Shown: positions 16,676 through 25,858 of the stretch, one piece after another
How the letters are laid out: each line of letters starts with the position of its first letter
How positions within the stretch are numbered: position 1 is the stretch's first letter
Notes under the pieces: model-generated
What the model was told of the DNA's origin: nothing
The model's database searches: none
What the model saw: only the letters and a program-made list of their open reading frames with translations
NCBI GenBank assembly: GCA_007618135.1
Contig: PHFX01000014.1
Location: 1 to 43,485, forward strand
Reading direction: 5' to 3'
DNA length: 43,485 bases
Origin: Candidatus Brocadia sp. WS118
GTDB taxonomy: Bacteria; Planctomycetota; Brocadiia; Brocadiales; Brocadiaceae
Translations under genes and position numbers: made by a program

Positions 16676-17842
16676 TCAACCCGCCCGCAGTGCGTCCACG
16701 ATATTCATGCGCGCCGATCTGAATGCGGGCAGCACACCACCGAGGAATCCCATGATTAGAGAAAACGCAAGTGATTTATGGATGATACCAAAGGTAAGGG
16801 AAAAGGTAAAGGCGAGTTCAGAAAAGGTCTGAAAGTTCATGGTAGAGACGGTAAGCAATTGCATGAATGACGCAAAAAACAGCCCTATGCAACCGCCCAA
16901 AAATCCGATCATCAGTGATTCCACAAGAAAAGCGCCTAAAATGTTCCTTCTTTGAAAACCGAGTGCGCGTAATGTCCCGATTTCATTCGTGCGGTTTGCT
17001 ACTGCGGAATACATGGTAACCATGGCGCCAATGATAGCGCCCAGGGAAAAGATGATGGTGAGTGATAGCCCCATGATACGCAGGAATTTCGCCATCATCT
17101 TCGATTGATCTTCATAGTAAGTGATTTCCCGTTTTGCCTCCAGGGTCAGTCGCGGATCGCTTTCAATGCGTGTCTTTAATTTTATAAACTCCGAAGAATC
17201 ACGCAATTGAAAGATAACCGATGAATAAACGGGACGCCGGAAGGCCTGCATGAGCTGATCCACATCACCCCATATCTCCGAACTAAAACCGGTGTTCCCC
17301 GCATCAAACGTCCCCACGACCGTCCAGTCCCTCATGCCAAAGCGGAGGGTCTCTCCGATGCCTCCCCCTTTAAACCTTTTTGCGATACTTTGACCTGCTA
17401 TGATCTCGGATGAACCCGTCCTGGGCATACGGCCCTCAGCGAGTTTTACCTGGGGACGCAACACGAGAGAACTTCCTGAAATGCCCCTAATAACCACATT
17501 TGCCGGCTTATTACTCCCCCGTTTGGGGAGGTTGATCAGCACCACCAGCTCTTTTGCCAGCAGGCGCTGGCCATGTGCCCCGAAGGCCGCCTCCGGCTGT
17601 GTCTCTACGATTGACGCCTGCTGCCGGTCGATCCCGCTTTGCACTTCAGAGGATGCGGCCTTGCGGATTACCACCACGTTATTGTAGGAACCGGTATTCA
17701 CCAGGGTCTTCCGCAACCCCTCGGCAAGCATTAAAATCGAGGCAAACACGAAGACTACCAGCGCCATGCCGGATGCAGTGAGTGTGGTGGTGAGTCTGCG
17801 GGTCAGGAGATTGCGAAAGCTGTAGAGAAACGGTATTTTCAT
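16676..17842 (-). CDS. ABC transporter permease, MacB/FtsX type (second permease)
   Basis: A 388-residue inner-membrane protein. One membrane helix near the N terminus (about 20-42) is followed by a large periplasmic MacB_PCD-type domain (about 45-250) and three C-terminal helices of the FtsX fold, with RTNEIGTLRALGFQRRNI between the first two. Such permeases lack a substrate pore and use ATP-driven conformational change to move lipids, lipoproteins or lipophilic compounds. It directly abuts the first permease gene (stop TAG then ATG). Two different permeases with a separate ATPase gene suggest a heterodimer. Confidence 0.9.
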   Translation of the reverse strand: MKIPFLYSFRNLLTRRLTTTLTASGMALVVFVFASILMLAEGLRKTLVNTGSYNNVVVIRKAASSEVQSGIDRQQASIVETQPEAAFGAHGQRLLAKELVVLINLPKRGSNKPANVVIRGISGSSLVLRPQVKLAEGRMPRTGSSEIIAGQSIAKRFKGGGIGETLRFGMRDWTVVGTFDAGNTGFSSEIWGDVDQLMQAFRRPVYSSVIFQLRDSSEFIKLKTRIESDPRLTLEAKREITYYEDQSKMMAKFLRIMGLSLTIIFSLGAIIGAMVTMYSAVANRTNEIGTLRALGFQRRNILGAFLVESLMIGFLGGCIGLFFASFMQLLTVSTMNFQTFSELAFTFSLTFGIIHKSLAFSLIMGFLGGVLPAFRSARMNIVDALRAG

Positions 17843-19000
17843 CTATCCAATCCTCCTCAGACCATCGGCAATCCGGACGTTTATTGCCCGCCAAGTTGGG
17901 ATAATTGCCGCAACCGCACCCACAAGAAGGGAGGCTGCTATGTCAAGGTATATGGTCTTCATCGCCACATGAAACACCGGAAAGTACGTTTCCATGGTAC
18001 TACCAAACACCCTTGCTATCGGGAAGGTGAACAGAATGCCTATGGTGCAGCCCATCATAGCAATACACAGGGATTCTCCGAATATAAGCGCCCCAATGTG
18101 CCAACCGCCGAATCCCAGGGTTTTGAATACTGCATATTCACCAATGCGTTCGCGGGCGGTCATGGCCATGGTATTCGCCAGCACCGCCATGATGATGATA
18201 ATAACTACAAAGGAAACCATCTGTATGGCGACAACAATCGCTTCACTCATGGAAACAAAACCCATCTGGAAGGCCTTTTCGGTCTCGGTCAGGGTTTCTG
18301 CGAGGGAATTTTTAAAGATAGTATCAACTGCTACGGACACTTCGTAGGCCAGGTCCGGATTGTCTACCCCGATGAGATAAAAACCGGTCTGGTCTGCCCT
18401 ACGTGGAGCAGTTACTTTCATCATTTCATTCAGATAATTCCAATGGAAAAAAAATTGAGTTTCATCGGTGCTTTTATCTCTGCCCCGATAGATTCCGCAC
18501 AGGACAAACTCCCAGTTGCCGGGGAAAATCGTTCCCTTTAGGGTTATCAGATCACCGATTTTCCAGCCGTATTTGGTCGCCAGCTTCTCTCCGGCGACAG
18601 CAGCCTTCCGGTCGCGCTGAAAAGCAGCCTTCTGTTCAGGTGGAAGTATATATTCGGGATACAGTTCCAGATAACTTTTCGGTTCCACGGCAAAGTTGGC
18701 AAAAAAGTTTTTTTCGTCGATATAGACGCCGCCAAACCAGTTTCCGTACGATACGAGTTTTACCCCCGGTATTTGCCGTATCTTTTCCTTGTAAGAAATC
18801 GGAAGTGAAAAGACCAGGGATATGGAATTCCTGGTCACCAGGCGGCTCGCCGAAGAAGCCTCTACCCCCGCATACCAGGCGCTCACTACGGTTCTCAAAA
18901 GGCCAAAGGCAAGAATGACAACCGTAACGCCGAGAATCGTGAGCGAGGTGCGGAGTTTGTGGCGAAAGGTGTTTTTAAAGACGAGCTTGAGCAGATGCAT
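17843..19000 (-). CDS. ABC transporter permease, MacB/FtsX type (first permease)
   Basis: A 385-residue membrane protein with the same fold as its neighbour: N-terminal helix about 15-40, periplasmic domain to about 255, then three helices. The motif RERIGEYAVFKTLGFGGWHI is the typical FtsX cytoplasmic coupling region. The ATG lies inside the 3' end of the ATPase gene (26-base overlap), so translation is probably coupled. The sequence differs clearly from the second permease, consistent with a LolC/LolE-like pair. The transported substrate is unknown. Confidence 0.9.
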   Translation of the reverse strand: MHLLKLVFKNTFRHKLRTSLTILGVTVVILAFGLLRTVVSAWYAGVEASSASRLVTRNSISLVFSLPISYKEKIRQIPGVKLVSYGNWFGGVYIDEKNFFANFAVEPKSYLELYPEYILPPEQKAAFQRDRKAAVAGEKLATKYGWKIGDLITLKGTIFPGNWEFVLCGIYRGRDKSTDETQFFFHWNYLNEMMKVTAPRRADQTGFYLIGVDNPDLAYEVSVAVDTIFKNSLAETLTETEKAFQMGFVSMSEAIVVAIQMVSFVVIIIIMAVLANTMAMTARERIGEYAVFKTLGFGGWHIGALIFGESLCIAMMGCTIGILFTFPIARVFGSTMETYFPVFHVAMKTIYLDIAASLLVGAVAAIIPTWRAINVRIADGLRRIG

Positions 19001-19679
19001 TCAAAATACCCTTTTCGAGATGCCTTATGATACGGGCTTTTTCTGCCGCATGGGGATCATGGGTAACCATGATAATGGTCTTACCGAGCTCGGCATTGAG
19101 ACGACCCATTAGTTCCAATATCTCTTTTGCCGAAACCCGGTCCAGATCGCCCGTTGGCTCATCTGCCACCAATAGGGTCGGGTCCGTTATAATGGCGCGC
19201 GCTATGGCCACCCGCTGCTGCTGCCCGCCGGAAAGCTGGCCTGGATAATGATCCATGCGATCGGAAAGGTTGACCATCTGAAGCGCTGTTTTCACATGTT
19301 CTCTCCGCTCCTTTCGGGAAAGTCGTGTCAGAAGCAGAGGTAATTCAACATTGCCAAAGGCGGTGAGCACCGGAATTAAGTTGTAAAACTGAAAGACGAA
19401 GCCGACGTTGGCAGAGCGCCATTGGGCAAGCTCCGTTTCAGACAACCGTGAAATATCAACGCCAGCCACTTTGATCATACCACGGTCAGGCTTGTCGATG
19501 CCGGCGATGAGGTTTAACAAGGTGCTCTTTCCCGAACCTGATGGCCCCATCAACGCCAGAAATTCCCCTTCTTCTATATCAAAGGTAATGTCCTCCAGTA
19601 CCGGTACAATCTGGTTGCCTCTGCGGTAGGATTTGCTCAGATTTTTTATTTCAACCAGAGGCGCTTTATGTCCCATCAT
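18975..19679 (-). CDS. ABC transporter ATPase, MacB/LolD type
   Basis: A 234-residue ATPase with Walker A GPSGSGKS (45-52), signature LSGGQ (149-153), Walker B LLVADEP (169-175) and a D-loop DLD. The spacing and the stretch NVGFVFQFYNLIP are typical of the LolD/MacB subgroup that drives FtsX-type permeases. Its ATG overlaps the adaptor stop by four bases (ATGA) and its 3' end overlaps the first permease gene by 26 bases. These overlaps show one polycistronic unit. Confidence 0.95.
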   Translation of the reverse strand: MMGHKAPLVEIKNLSKSYRRGNQIVPVLEDITFDIEEGEFLALMGPSGSGKSTLLNLIAGIDKPDRGMIKVAGVDISRLSETELAQWRSANVGFVFQFYNLIPVLTAFGNVELPLLLTRLSRKERREHVKTALQMVNLSDRMDHYPGQLSGGQQQRVAIARAIITDPTLLVADEPTGDLDRVSAKEILELMGRLNAELGKTIIMVTHDPHAAEKARIIRHLEKGILNASAQARL

Positions 19680-20896
19680 TTTTCTTTGACCTTTATCTTT
19701 GAACCGTCTTTCAGCTTGTTCAACGGTTTCACTGCCACTTTCTCATCTTGCTTTATCCCGTCGAGGACTTCTATCGTGTCGCCAACCTGCGTCCCTAAAG
19801 TGATTGCGGTCTGTACCACACGGTCGCCTTTGATGAGGAAAACGAAATGCCTGCCGTCGCGGGTTACAATGGCTGCGGGGGTAAGCGTATTCAGCGGCTT
19901 TTGCTCTTCACGGGTTATTGGCCTGGAAAGAAAAGCAACCTTGGCGCTCATTTCCGGCAAGATACGGTTGTCTTTATCAAGAAAACGCACCTTAACCATC
20001 ACCGTTGCCTTGCTGCGGTCAGCAGTCGGAACAATCATATGAACCTCTCCGCGAAAACGGGACCCTGGCAGTGCATCAAGCTGTACCTCGCACGGCTGTC
20101 CTACTTTCACCAATTCCAGGTTTGACTCAGACACATCGGTCTCTACCTGGAGTGAGTCCATATCGGCAATGGTAACAACGGCGGCCTTGGCGTCTGCAGA
20201 CGCTCCGGTGGGGGTAACGATATCGCCGATATCGGCATTTTTGGTTAAAACCACAGCATCGAATGGCGCCCGAATCCGGGTATATTCCACTGAAACATTG
20301 GCAACCTGCAGTGCGGCCGCCTCGGCTTTAACCGCTGCTTTTGCACTGGCAACTGCAGCCTTTGCCTTTTTGTAACGGGCCATGGCGGTATCGTATCCCG
20401 CCTGTGCTGTAACCCCCTTTGCCAGCAAATTTTCTTCCCGGTGAAAAGAAACTGTCGAATCGTGAAGTTCGGCCTCCGCCTGCTGAAGATTGAAACGTGC
20501 AACGTTCAGGTTTGCGACCGCCTGATTCCGCAACGCAAGCACGTCCTCACACTCGAGACGGGCAATGATTTCGCCCGTTTTTATTCTACTTCCCTCTTCA
20601 ACATTGAGCGAAATAAGGCGTCCGGTGATTTTGGAAGCCACAGCGGCCTTGCGCTGGGCTACCACATAGCCGCTGGCATTCAATAAGGCAAGCGCCTGAG
20701 ATGGATATGTCCTGGCAACGATGGCAACTTCAACAGGGACAGCCGGAGCCAAGACCCCCAAAAGGTACAGGAATATTATTCCTGCGACTACGATCACTGC
20801 CACTGCAATGCGATAGTACGGTTTCCGATGCCGTACCGGGCGAATGCCCTTTACTGATTTATCTATCGTTAACTTTAAAAGGTCTTCCTGTGACAT
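19676..20896 (-). CDS. membrane-fusion (periplasmic adaptor) protein, HlyD/MacA type
   Basis: A 406-residue adaptor. A membrane anchor lies at about 27-48, followed by the first half of a biotinyl-lipoyl domain (GYVVAQRKAAVASKITG), a long alpha-hairpin (about 120-190, alanine-rich heptads), the second lipoyl half (VEYTRIRAPFDAVVL) and a beta-barrel. MacA-type adaptors link an inner-membrane ABC exporter to an outer-membrane channel; no TolC-like gene is in the window. It is 4 bases downstream of the flippase-like gene and overlaps the ATPase gene. Co-transcription with both is very likely. Confidence 0.93.
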   Translation of the reverse strand: MSQEDLLKLTIDKSVKGIRPVRHRKPYYRIAVAVIVVAGIIFLYLLGVLAPAVPVEVAIVARTYPSQALALLNASGYVVAQRKAAVASKITGRLISLNVEEGSRIKTGEIIARLECEDVLALRNQAVANLNVARFNLQQAEAELHDSTVSFHREENLLAKGVTAQAGYDTAMARYKKAKAAVASAKAAVKAEAAALQVANVSVEYTRIRAPFDAVVLTKNADIGDIVTPTGASADAKAAVVTIADMDSLQVETDVSESNLELVKVGQPCEVQLDALPGSRFRGEVHMIVPTADRSKATVMVKVRFLDKDNRILPEMSAKVAFLSRPITREEQKPLNTLTPAAIVTRDGRHFVFLIKGDRVVQTAITLGTQVGDTIEVLDGIKQDEKVAVKPLNKLKDGSKIKVKEK

Positions 20897-20900
20897 GAAA

Positions 20901-22010
20901 TTATTTTATTTCTCTTGTTACACCTTCCAGTTTTTCGAGCGTTCCTTCGGCAATTTCTTCTTCCAGCTTTATCACATCACGGAAGGCGATGCCTTCCCGC
21001 CAGAGGAAGAGGAAGCCCAGGAGTGTGGAAGGGAGGATGCTGATAGCCCACAAAACAATGGCATAACTCTGGGCAGCCGTGGTTTCTATTCCAAAAATAT
21101 GCAACGATTTTAGCACCGCGATATGGAAGACACCAATATAGCCAGGGGCCTGGGGCAGGGCAACTGCCAGCGCAAGACACACAGCGACAAGACACGCTCC
21201 AACAAAGGGGAGATGCATATGGAAGGAAAACCCCAGGAGATATATTTCCGCTCCCGCAAGAACCCAGATGAAGAGTGAGAGCACCAGCATCCATACTGCC
21301 TGTGCTTTGTCTTCCAGGATTTTCAGGCCGTAAACAAAGGATTCGTACAATCCCAAAATCTTGTCTTTGATTTTATGCGGCAGAAAGAAGCAACACCTGG
21401 AGAGTATTTTTTTAAAGAAATCGGGTTTTATTACGACGAAAAACAGGCAGATAATGGTGAAGACCCCTATCGCAGCAAATACCTCGGTCCATTTTTTCAG
21501 GGAAGGGATAATTGATTCCTTGATAGCGCTCGCCTGACTCGTGGAAACATGCGCAAGAACATGATGGGAGGGGGAGGGATGCGGCAACAAGGCGATAACA
21601 ACTACGGTAAAGATGATGAGTCCCAGCATGTCAAAAATCCGCTCAACAATTACCGTGGCGAAAGAGGTTGAAAATTTTATATCCTCCTTTTTCGTGAGGA
21701 TAAACGGCCTTAAAACTTCTCCCACACGGGCAGGGAGAATATTGTTTGCCATAAAGCCGATTAAGGTAACCGACAATAAATTCATTATCGAAATTACTTT
21801 AATATGCGACAATAATCCGCGCCAACGAATTGCCCTCACAACGTAAACGACCAGAGTTAAAACGAGCGTAGGGATGATAAACCAGTAGTTTGCACCCCGT
21901 AAGGCATTTTTCAGCAGCGCCCACTCGATATTTCTTACAAACAACCATGTGCAAACGACGCTGGCAAGAATACTGACGATCAACAGAATATTTTTTTTGT
22001 TCAATTTCAT
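20901..22010 (-). CDS. lysylphosphatidylglycerol synthase TM-region / flippase-like protein
   Basis: A 369-residue polytopic membrane protein with about eight hydrophobic helices, matching the PF03706 family (formerly UPF0104). Family features seen are the N-terminal helix pair ending in RAIRWRGLL, the FMANNILPARVGEVLRPF motif, and ERIFDMLGL. Members include the flippase part of MprF; many stand-alone members have no assigned substrate. The aminoacyl-transferase domain of MprF is absent. It is the first gene of the efflux/lipid-export operon running to 16676, which supports a role in moving a lipid. The identity of that lipid is unknown. Confidence 0.88.
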   Translation of the reverse strand: MKLNKKNILLIVSILASVVCTWLFVRNIEWALLKNALRGANYWFIIPTLVLTLVVYVVRAIRWRGLLSHIKVISIMNLLSVTLIGFMANNILPARVGEVLRPFILTKKEDIKFSTSFATVIVERIFDMLGLIIFTVVVIALLPHPSPSHHVLAHVSTSQASAIKESIIPSLKKWTEVFAAIGVFTIICLFFVVIKPDFFKKILSRCCFFLPHKIKDKILGLYESFVYGLKILEDKAQAVWMLVLSLFIWVLAGAEIYLLGFSFHMHLPFVGACLVAVCLALAVALPQAPGYIGVFHIAVLKSLHIFGIETTAAQSYAIVLWAISILPSTLLGFLFLWREGIAFRDVIKLEEEIAEGTLEKLEGVTREIK

Positions 22011-22177
22011 GGCAACCTTTCATACAAGCAATAAACGCACGGCAAAAGCCTCGCCCTGTTTTCTCTCCCTACTCGTTCGGGTTAGGAATTTCAAACCGGT
22101 GGTTTCTCTTCTAGAAAACTTATCATGTTTCACATTTTTTACTGCACACGACGGGTGCCCTATGGTAACTTAGCCGC

Positions 22178-22420
22178 ATGAGAATATGCTGGAAAGAGAT
22201 AGCGGAAGTAACTATAAGTCAGACACAAGGTATAATAGCAGAAAACGGGCAAAAATCCAGAACACAATTATCCCGGCAAATATGCGAAGCCTTAGCATGG
22301 CGTGGTCCGAATGGGAGGCTGAAAGATGCGAGTTGCCGTGTAGTTGTACTGAATTTGCATCGCGAAGGGATAAAGCCAGTGCTTTTGGAGACGTTTACGA
22401 GGTGTTCCATCTTGCTTTAA
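22178..22420 (+). pseudogene. N-terminal fragment of a DUF4338 (DruA-like) protein
   Basis: An 80-residue frame. Residues around 33-65 (RTQLSRQICEALAWRGPNG, then RLKDASCRVVVLNLHREG) match the conserved N-terminal region of DUF4338 proteins, whose usual pattern is LSRxLCExLxWxxPNGxLKDxxCRxxLxxLHRxG. The frame then diverges and stops, so the large C-terminal DUF4338 domain is missing. No ribosome binding site precedes the ATG. DUF4338 is the domain of the Druantia protein DruA and also occurs in IS-like elements. This is probably the remnant of such a gene, inserted between two operons. The family call rests on motif recognition by eye. Confidence 0.6.
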
Positions 22421-22534
22421 GGAAGGCGGTGAATCCAAAACTCCCCGTTCGTGCAGAGCATAATCGTTTGCTTGCGGATGGTCAAGGGCATTTGTGTTTA
22501 TTCTGGCTTGACAAATCGTATTAATTCGGATAGT

Positions 22535-22563
22535 TTGACACACGTATTATATATTACGATACT
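22535..22563 (+). promoter_or_regulatory. candidate promoter for folD
   Basis: TTGACA (22535-22540), 17-base spacer, GATACT (22558-22563, four of six). A start near 22570 gives a leader of about 50 bases. Another TTGACA at 22508-22513 has only a poor -10 partner. Confidence 0.5.
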
Positions 22564-22620
22564 TGTTACGAATATCTGAGTTTTCTTTAAACGTCTTTTA
22601 GAAAGGAATATTGTAAGTTT

Positions 22621-23532
22621 ATGGCTGCAAAATTAATCAAAGGCACTGAAATCGGAGAGCAAATTCTCCAGGAAATCACCGCTGAAGTGGCACAAATTAA
22701 AGGAACATATGGCGTTGTGCCGGGGCTGGTAACGATTCTGGTGGGACAAAATCCTGCCTCTGTTTCCTATATCACTTTAAAAATCAAGACTGCCCATAGG
22801 TTAGGCTTTAAAGAGGTACAGGATAATCAGCCAGCTACTATCTCAGAAAAAGACCTGCTTGCACTTATTGATAAATACAACAAAGATGATTCCATTCATG
22901 GCATCCTTGTTCAGCTCCCCCTCCCAAAACAGATCGATGAAAAGAAGGTGATCAATGCTATAGATCCAGACAAGGACGTCGATGGTTTCCATCCGGTAAA
23001 TGTCGGACGTCTTATGATCGGTGGCGGTGAGGTAAAATTCCCACCATGCACACCGGCTGGTATTCAGGAATTAATTGTACGTTCCGGGATTGAAACAAGC
23101 GGAGCTGAGGCCGTTGTTGTTGGGCGCTCAAATATCGTGGGAAAGCCGATCGCCATCATGCTGGTTCAGAAAGGAAGAGGGGCTGATGCAACAGTGACCG
23201 TTGTTCATACAAAGACCAAAGACTTAGCCGAGCATTGCAAACGCGCAGATATCTTAATCGTTGCTGCGGGTGTTCCGGGCCTTGTGAAACCGGAATGGAT
23301 CAAAGCGGGCGCATGCGTCATTGATGTGGGTGTCAACAGGGTTGGTGAAAAGCCCAGCAAAGACGACCCCAAAAAGATGGTGCCCATTTTAAAAGGCGAC
23401 GTTGATTTTGAAGCGGCGAAGGGAATCGCCGGATACATCACCCCTGTCCCAGGAGGTGTTGGCCCCATGACCATTACCATGCTCATGAAAAACACCTTAA
23501 AATCCCTTAAATGCAAGCTGGGCATCCAATAG
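22621..23532 (+). CDS. folD: bifunctional methylenetetrahydrofolate dehydrogenase/cyclohydrolase
   Basis: FolD interconverts 5,10-methylene-, methenyl- and 10-formyl-tetrahydrofolate with NADP in the cytoplasm. The 303-residue protein shows all family signatures: NPASVSYITLKIKTAHRLG with the catalytic lysine, GILVQLPLPKQ, DGFHPVNVGRL, PCTPAGIQELI, the Rossmann motif VVVGRSNIVGKP and PVPGGVGPMTITMLM. Length is normal. AAGGA lies about 13 bases before the ATG. It faces the convergent pabBC genes 20 bases away, so a folate theme links this stretch although the transcripts differ. In acetogenic or anammox metabolism it would also serve the Wood-Ljungdahl route (inference). Confidence 0.97.
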   Translation: MAAKLIKGTEIGEQILQEITAEVAQIKGTYGVVPGLVTILVGQNPASVSYITLKIKTAHRLGFKEVQDNQPATISEKDLLALIDKYNKDDSIHGILVQLPLPKQIDEKKVINAIDPDKDVDGFHPVNVGRLMIGGGEVKFPPCTPAGIQELIVRSGIETSGAEAVVVGRSNIVGKPIAIMLVQKGRGADATVTVVHTKTKDLAEHCKRADILIVAAGVPGLVKPEWIKAGACVIDVGVNRVGEKPSKDDPKKMVPILKGDVDFEAAKGIAGYITPVPGGVGPMTITMLMKNTLKSLKCKLGIQ

Positions 23533-23552
23533 AATAAAAATACATTTTGGGA

Positions 23553-24416
23553 TCAATGGGTTAATGCCTTGTACTTGTCATGTAAAAGGCTTGTTATGAT
23601 GCCCGGCACAAGCCTCCCTATGGTTTGTCCGTTGATTGTAGAGACCGGCATCGCTTCCATGAGGGAGTTCGTGAGAAAGACTTCATCGGCTGCCAATACC
23701 CTTTCCAGCCCAAAAAGTTCCTCAGATGCATGAATGCGGTTTTCATTGCACAATTCCAGGATGACCCTGCGGGTAACGCCCGGCAGGAGATTGGCCTTCA
23801 GGGAGGGGGTAATCACGGTATTTCTTTCAACAAGAAAGACGTTGCTGACGGCACATTCGGTAACCTGATTCTCGGTATTCAGAATAAGCGCATCGTGGGC
23901 GCCCTGGCCAACAGCCTCTTTCTTCATAAGGTAATTCGTCAAATAACTGAGCGTCTTGTGGCTTGAAATGGGACACGTAACACTTCTCCGGATATGGGAG
24001 GTAATAAGTGATACGCCTGTTTTATAGCATGAGGCAGGATAAGCAGGAAACGGCTTTGTATGAATCAAAAAAGTGGGTTTGCATATACCCGCCGGAATGA
24101 GCCCATTTATGCCAAATCCTCGAGACAGCGTCATACGGACATAGGCATCCTGCAGGTTGTTCCTGGTTAGGAGTTGTTCAATAACCTGCTCCAGGTGCTG
24201 AGCCGTATAATGAAAGGGGATATCAAAATACCGGGCGGAATTCACGAGACGAGCAACGTGGTCGTCGAGTCGAAAGGGTTTCCCGTGGTAAGCTCTCAGG
24301 GTCTCAAAAAGCCCATCTCCGTAAAGAAAACCCCGATCCAGGACCTTCCATCGGCATTCAGTTTCTTCTACCATAGCGTCATTTAAGAATACAACGTTGG
24401 ACATTGCCGTTATCAT
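23553..24416 (-). CDS. pabC: aminotransferase class IV, probable aminodeoxychorismate lyase
   Basis: A 287-residue fold-type IV PLP enzyme. K154 in SSHKTLSYLTNY is the PLP lysine; RGFLYGDGLFETLRAY at the N terminus and DEVFLTNSLMEAMPV at the C terminus are family motifs. Class IV members include branched-chain aminotransferase (IlvE), D-amino-acid aminotransferase and PabC. Position directly after pabB, with an ATGA overlap, supports PabC, which splits 4-amino-4-deoxychorismate to p-aminobenzoate and pyruvate. The ATG at 24404 (MSNVVF) is an alternative start, but the coupled ATG at 24416 is favoured. Confidence 0.85.
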   Translation of the reverse strand: MITAMSNVVFLNDAMVEETECRWKVLDRGFLYGDGLFETLRAYHGKPFRLDDHVARLVNSARYFDIPFHYTAQHLEQVIEQLLTRNNLQDAYVRMTLSRGFGINGLIPAGICKPTFLIHTKPFPAYPASCYKTGVSLITSHIRRSVTCPISSHKTLSYLTNYLMKKEAVGQGAHDALILNTENQVTECAVSNVFLVERNTVITPSLKANLLPGVTRRVILELCNENRIHASEELFGLERVLAADEVFLTNSLMEAMPVSTINGQTIGRLVPGIITSLLHDKYKALTH

Positions 24417-25858
24417 GCACCGCCAATAATCGTAAAATTATGCGTCTTCAAAGAATCAATGAGTGCCTTGGCCTTGTGCATGGTCTCTTCATATTCCTCT
24501 TCTTCATCAGAATCTGCCACAATGCCGCTCCCCACCTGAAAGTACACGCTGTTGCCTTTCATGATGAACGTCCGTATTGCTATATTCAGGTCTGCATTTC
24601 CGTTAAACCCGATGTACCCGATAGCTCCCGTGTAGACGCTTCGCTGGGTGGGTTCCAGTTCATCGATAATCTGCATGGCACGGATTTTTGGCGCCCCGGT
24701 AATGGACCCTCCGGGAAATGCAGCCTTCAGCAGGTCTATGAAATCATACCGTTCATACAAATCCCCTTCAATGGTAGAAACCAGATGATAGACGGTGGGA
24801 TAGGTTTCTAAGGCCTTTCTTTCCGTGACTTTGACGGAACCGTAATCGCACACGCGGCCAAGGTCATTACGCTCCAGATCAATAATCATGGTAAGCTCTG
24901 CATCATCCTTTGGGCTCGAAAGCAATGCTTGTTTCATGAGCTCGTCGGTATTATTATCCTTACCGCGGGGCCGCGTGCCCTTGATGGGACGGGTCTGAAC
25001 ATGTCCAGCATTCATTTTAAGAAATCGTTCCGGCGAGGAACTGATAATGGCAACCTCATCAAAAGCCAGATACCCGGAAAACGGCGCTGGATTCACCGAA
25101 CGCAATTTTTTATACAGTTCATAGGGAGGGATATCGACATGCGTCTCTATTCGTTGTGAGAGATTGACCTGATAAACGTCACCGGCGGCAATGTAGGCCT
25201 TAATGCGCCTGATTGCATCGAGATAGTGTTCTTTTGGGAAGTTGAATTTCAGCGTGGGCTCAGGTATTTCCGGATTGGATGTGTAATGCCCTGGTTCATA
25301 TACCGCATTTGATTTTCTACTCACTGCTTCGCCAAGGTATCCCATTCTGTCTTGCAGGGTAGTATCCAAACCGAAATCTACCCCGATTACATAACATGTT
25401 TGCAGGAAGTTATCATAAGATATCATCGTGTCATAAAATCCCAGATACATATCAGGCAGGCCAAGATCATCAATCGCCCTCGTGGTTAGCCTTTCTATAA
25501 AAAGGCACAGGTCGTAACCAAAATATCCAACCACACCGCATTCGAAAGGAACGGATTCGGTGGTGTTTTTTAGAGAAAACTGCCTGAGCAGCTCGCGGAG
25601 ATGTTCAAAGGGATTCCCTTCAATTTCAAGCACACCATCCCTGTCAGTCAGGGTGATTTTCTGTCGTTTTGCCTTCATAATGAGAAAAGGATTAAAACCC
25701 AAAAAGGAATATCTCGAGACCCCTTTTACCGGCAAGGCGCTGTCGAGAAAAAACAGGTGTGGTTTTGACGAAAATCTGCAAAATGCCTCTAACGGGGTGC
25801 AGGCATTTCTGACTTCCTGGATAAAAACCTCACCGGTTATGTTTTTGCTGGTATTCAT
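24413..25858 (-). CDS. pabB: aminodeoxychorismate synthase component I
   Basis: A 481-residue chorismate-binding enzyme. The N-terminal part has the TrpE/PabB motif SRYSFLGFNPF; the C-terminal chorismate domain has IDLERNDLGRVCDYG, GGSITGAPKIRAMQIID and IGYIGFNG. The motif PIKGTRPRG contains lysine K293 where anthranilate synthase has alanine; that lysine is the PabB-type nucleophile, so PabB rather than TrpE is favoured. It makes 4-amino-4-deoxychorismate from chorismate using ammonia from a PabA glutaminase, which is not in the window. pabC overlaps its stop by four bases. Confidence 0.93.
   Translation of the reverse strand: MNTSKNITGEVFIQEVRNACTPLEAFCRFSSKPHLFFLDSALPVKGVSRYSFLGFNPFLIMKAKRQKITLTDRDGVLEIEGNPFEHLRELLRQFSLKNTTESVPFECGVVGYFGYDLCLFIERLTTRAIDDLGLPDMYLGFYDTMISYDNFLQTCYVIGVDFGLDTTLQDRMGYLGEAVSRKSNAVYEPGHYTSNPEIPEPTLKFNFPKEHYLDAIRRIKAYIAAGDVYQVNLSQRIETHVDIPPYELYKKLRSVNPAPFSGYLAFDEVAIISSSPERFLKMNAGHVQTRPIKGTRPRGKDNNTDELMKQALLSSPKDDAELTMIIDLERNDLGRVCDYGSVKVTERKALETYPTVYHLVSTIEGDLYERYDFIDLLKAAFPGGSITGAPKIRAMQIIDELEPTQRSVYTGAIGYIGFNGNADLNIAIRTFIMKGNSVYFQVGSGIVADSDEEEEYEETMHKAKALIDSLKTHNFTIIGGA

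Noticed and set aside
22186-22524. 112-codon plus-strand ORF
   Set aside because: It is in a different frame from the DUF4338 match over the same DNA; the matching frame (22178-22420) explains the region better.
24413-25858. Anthranilate synthase component I (trpE)
   Set aside because: The PIKGTRPRG motif has the lysine typical of PabB rather than alanine, and a class IV aminotransferase (PabC-like) follows.
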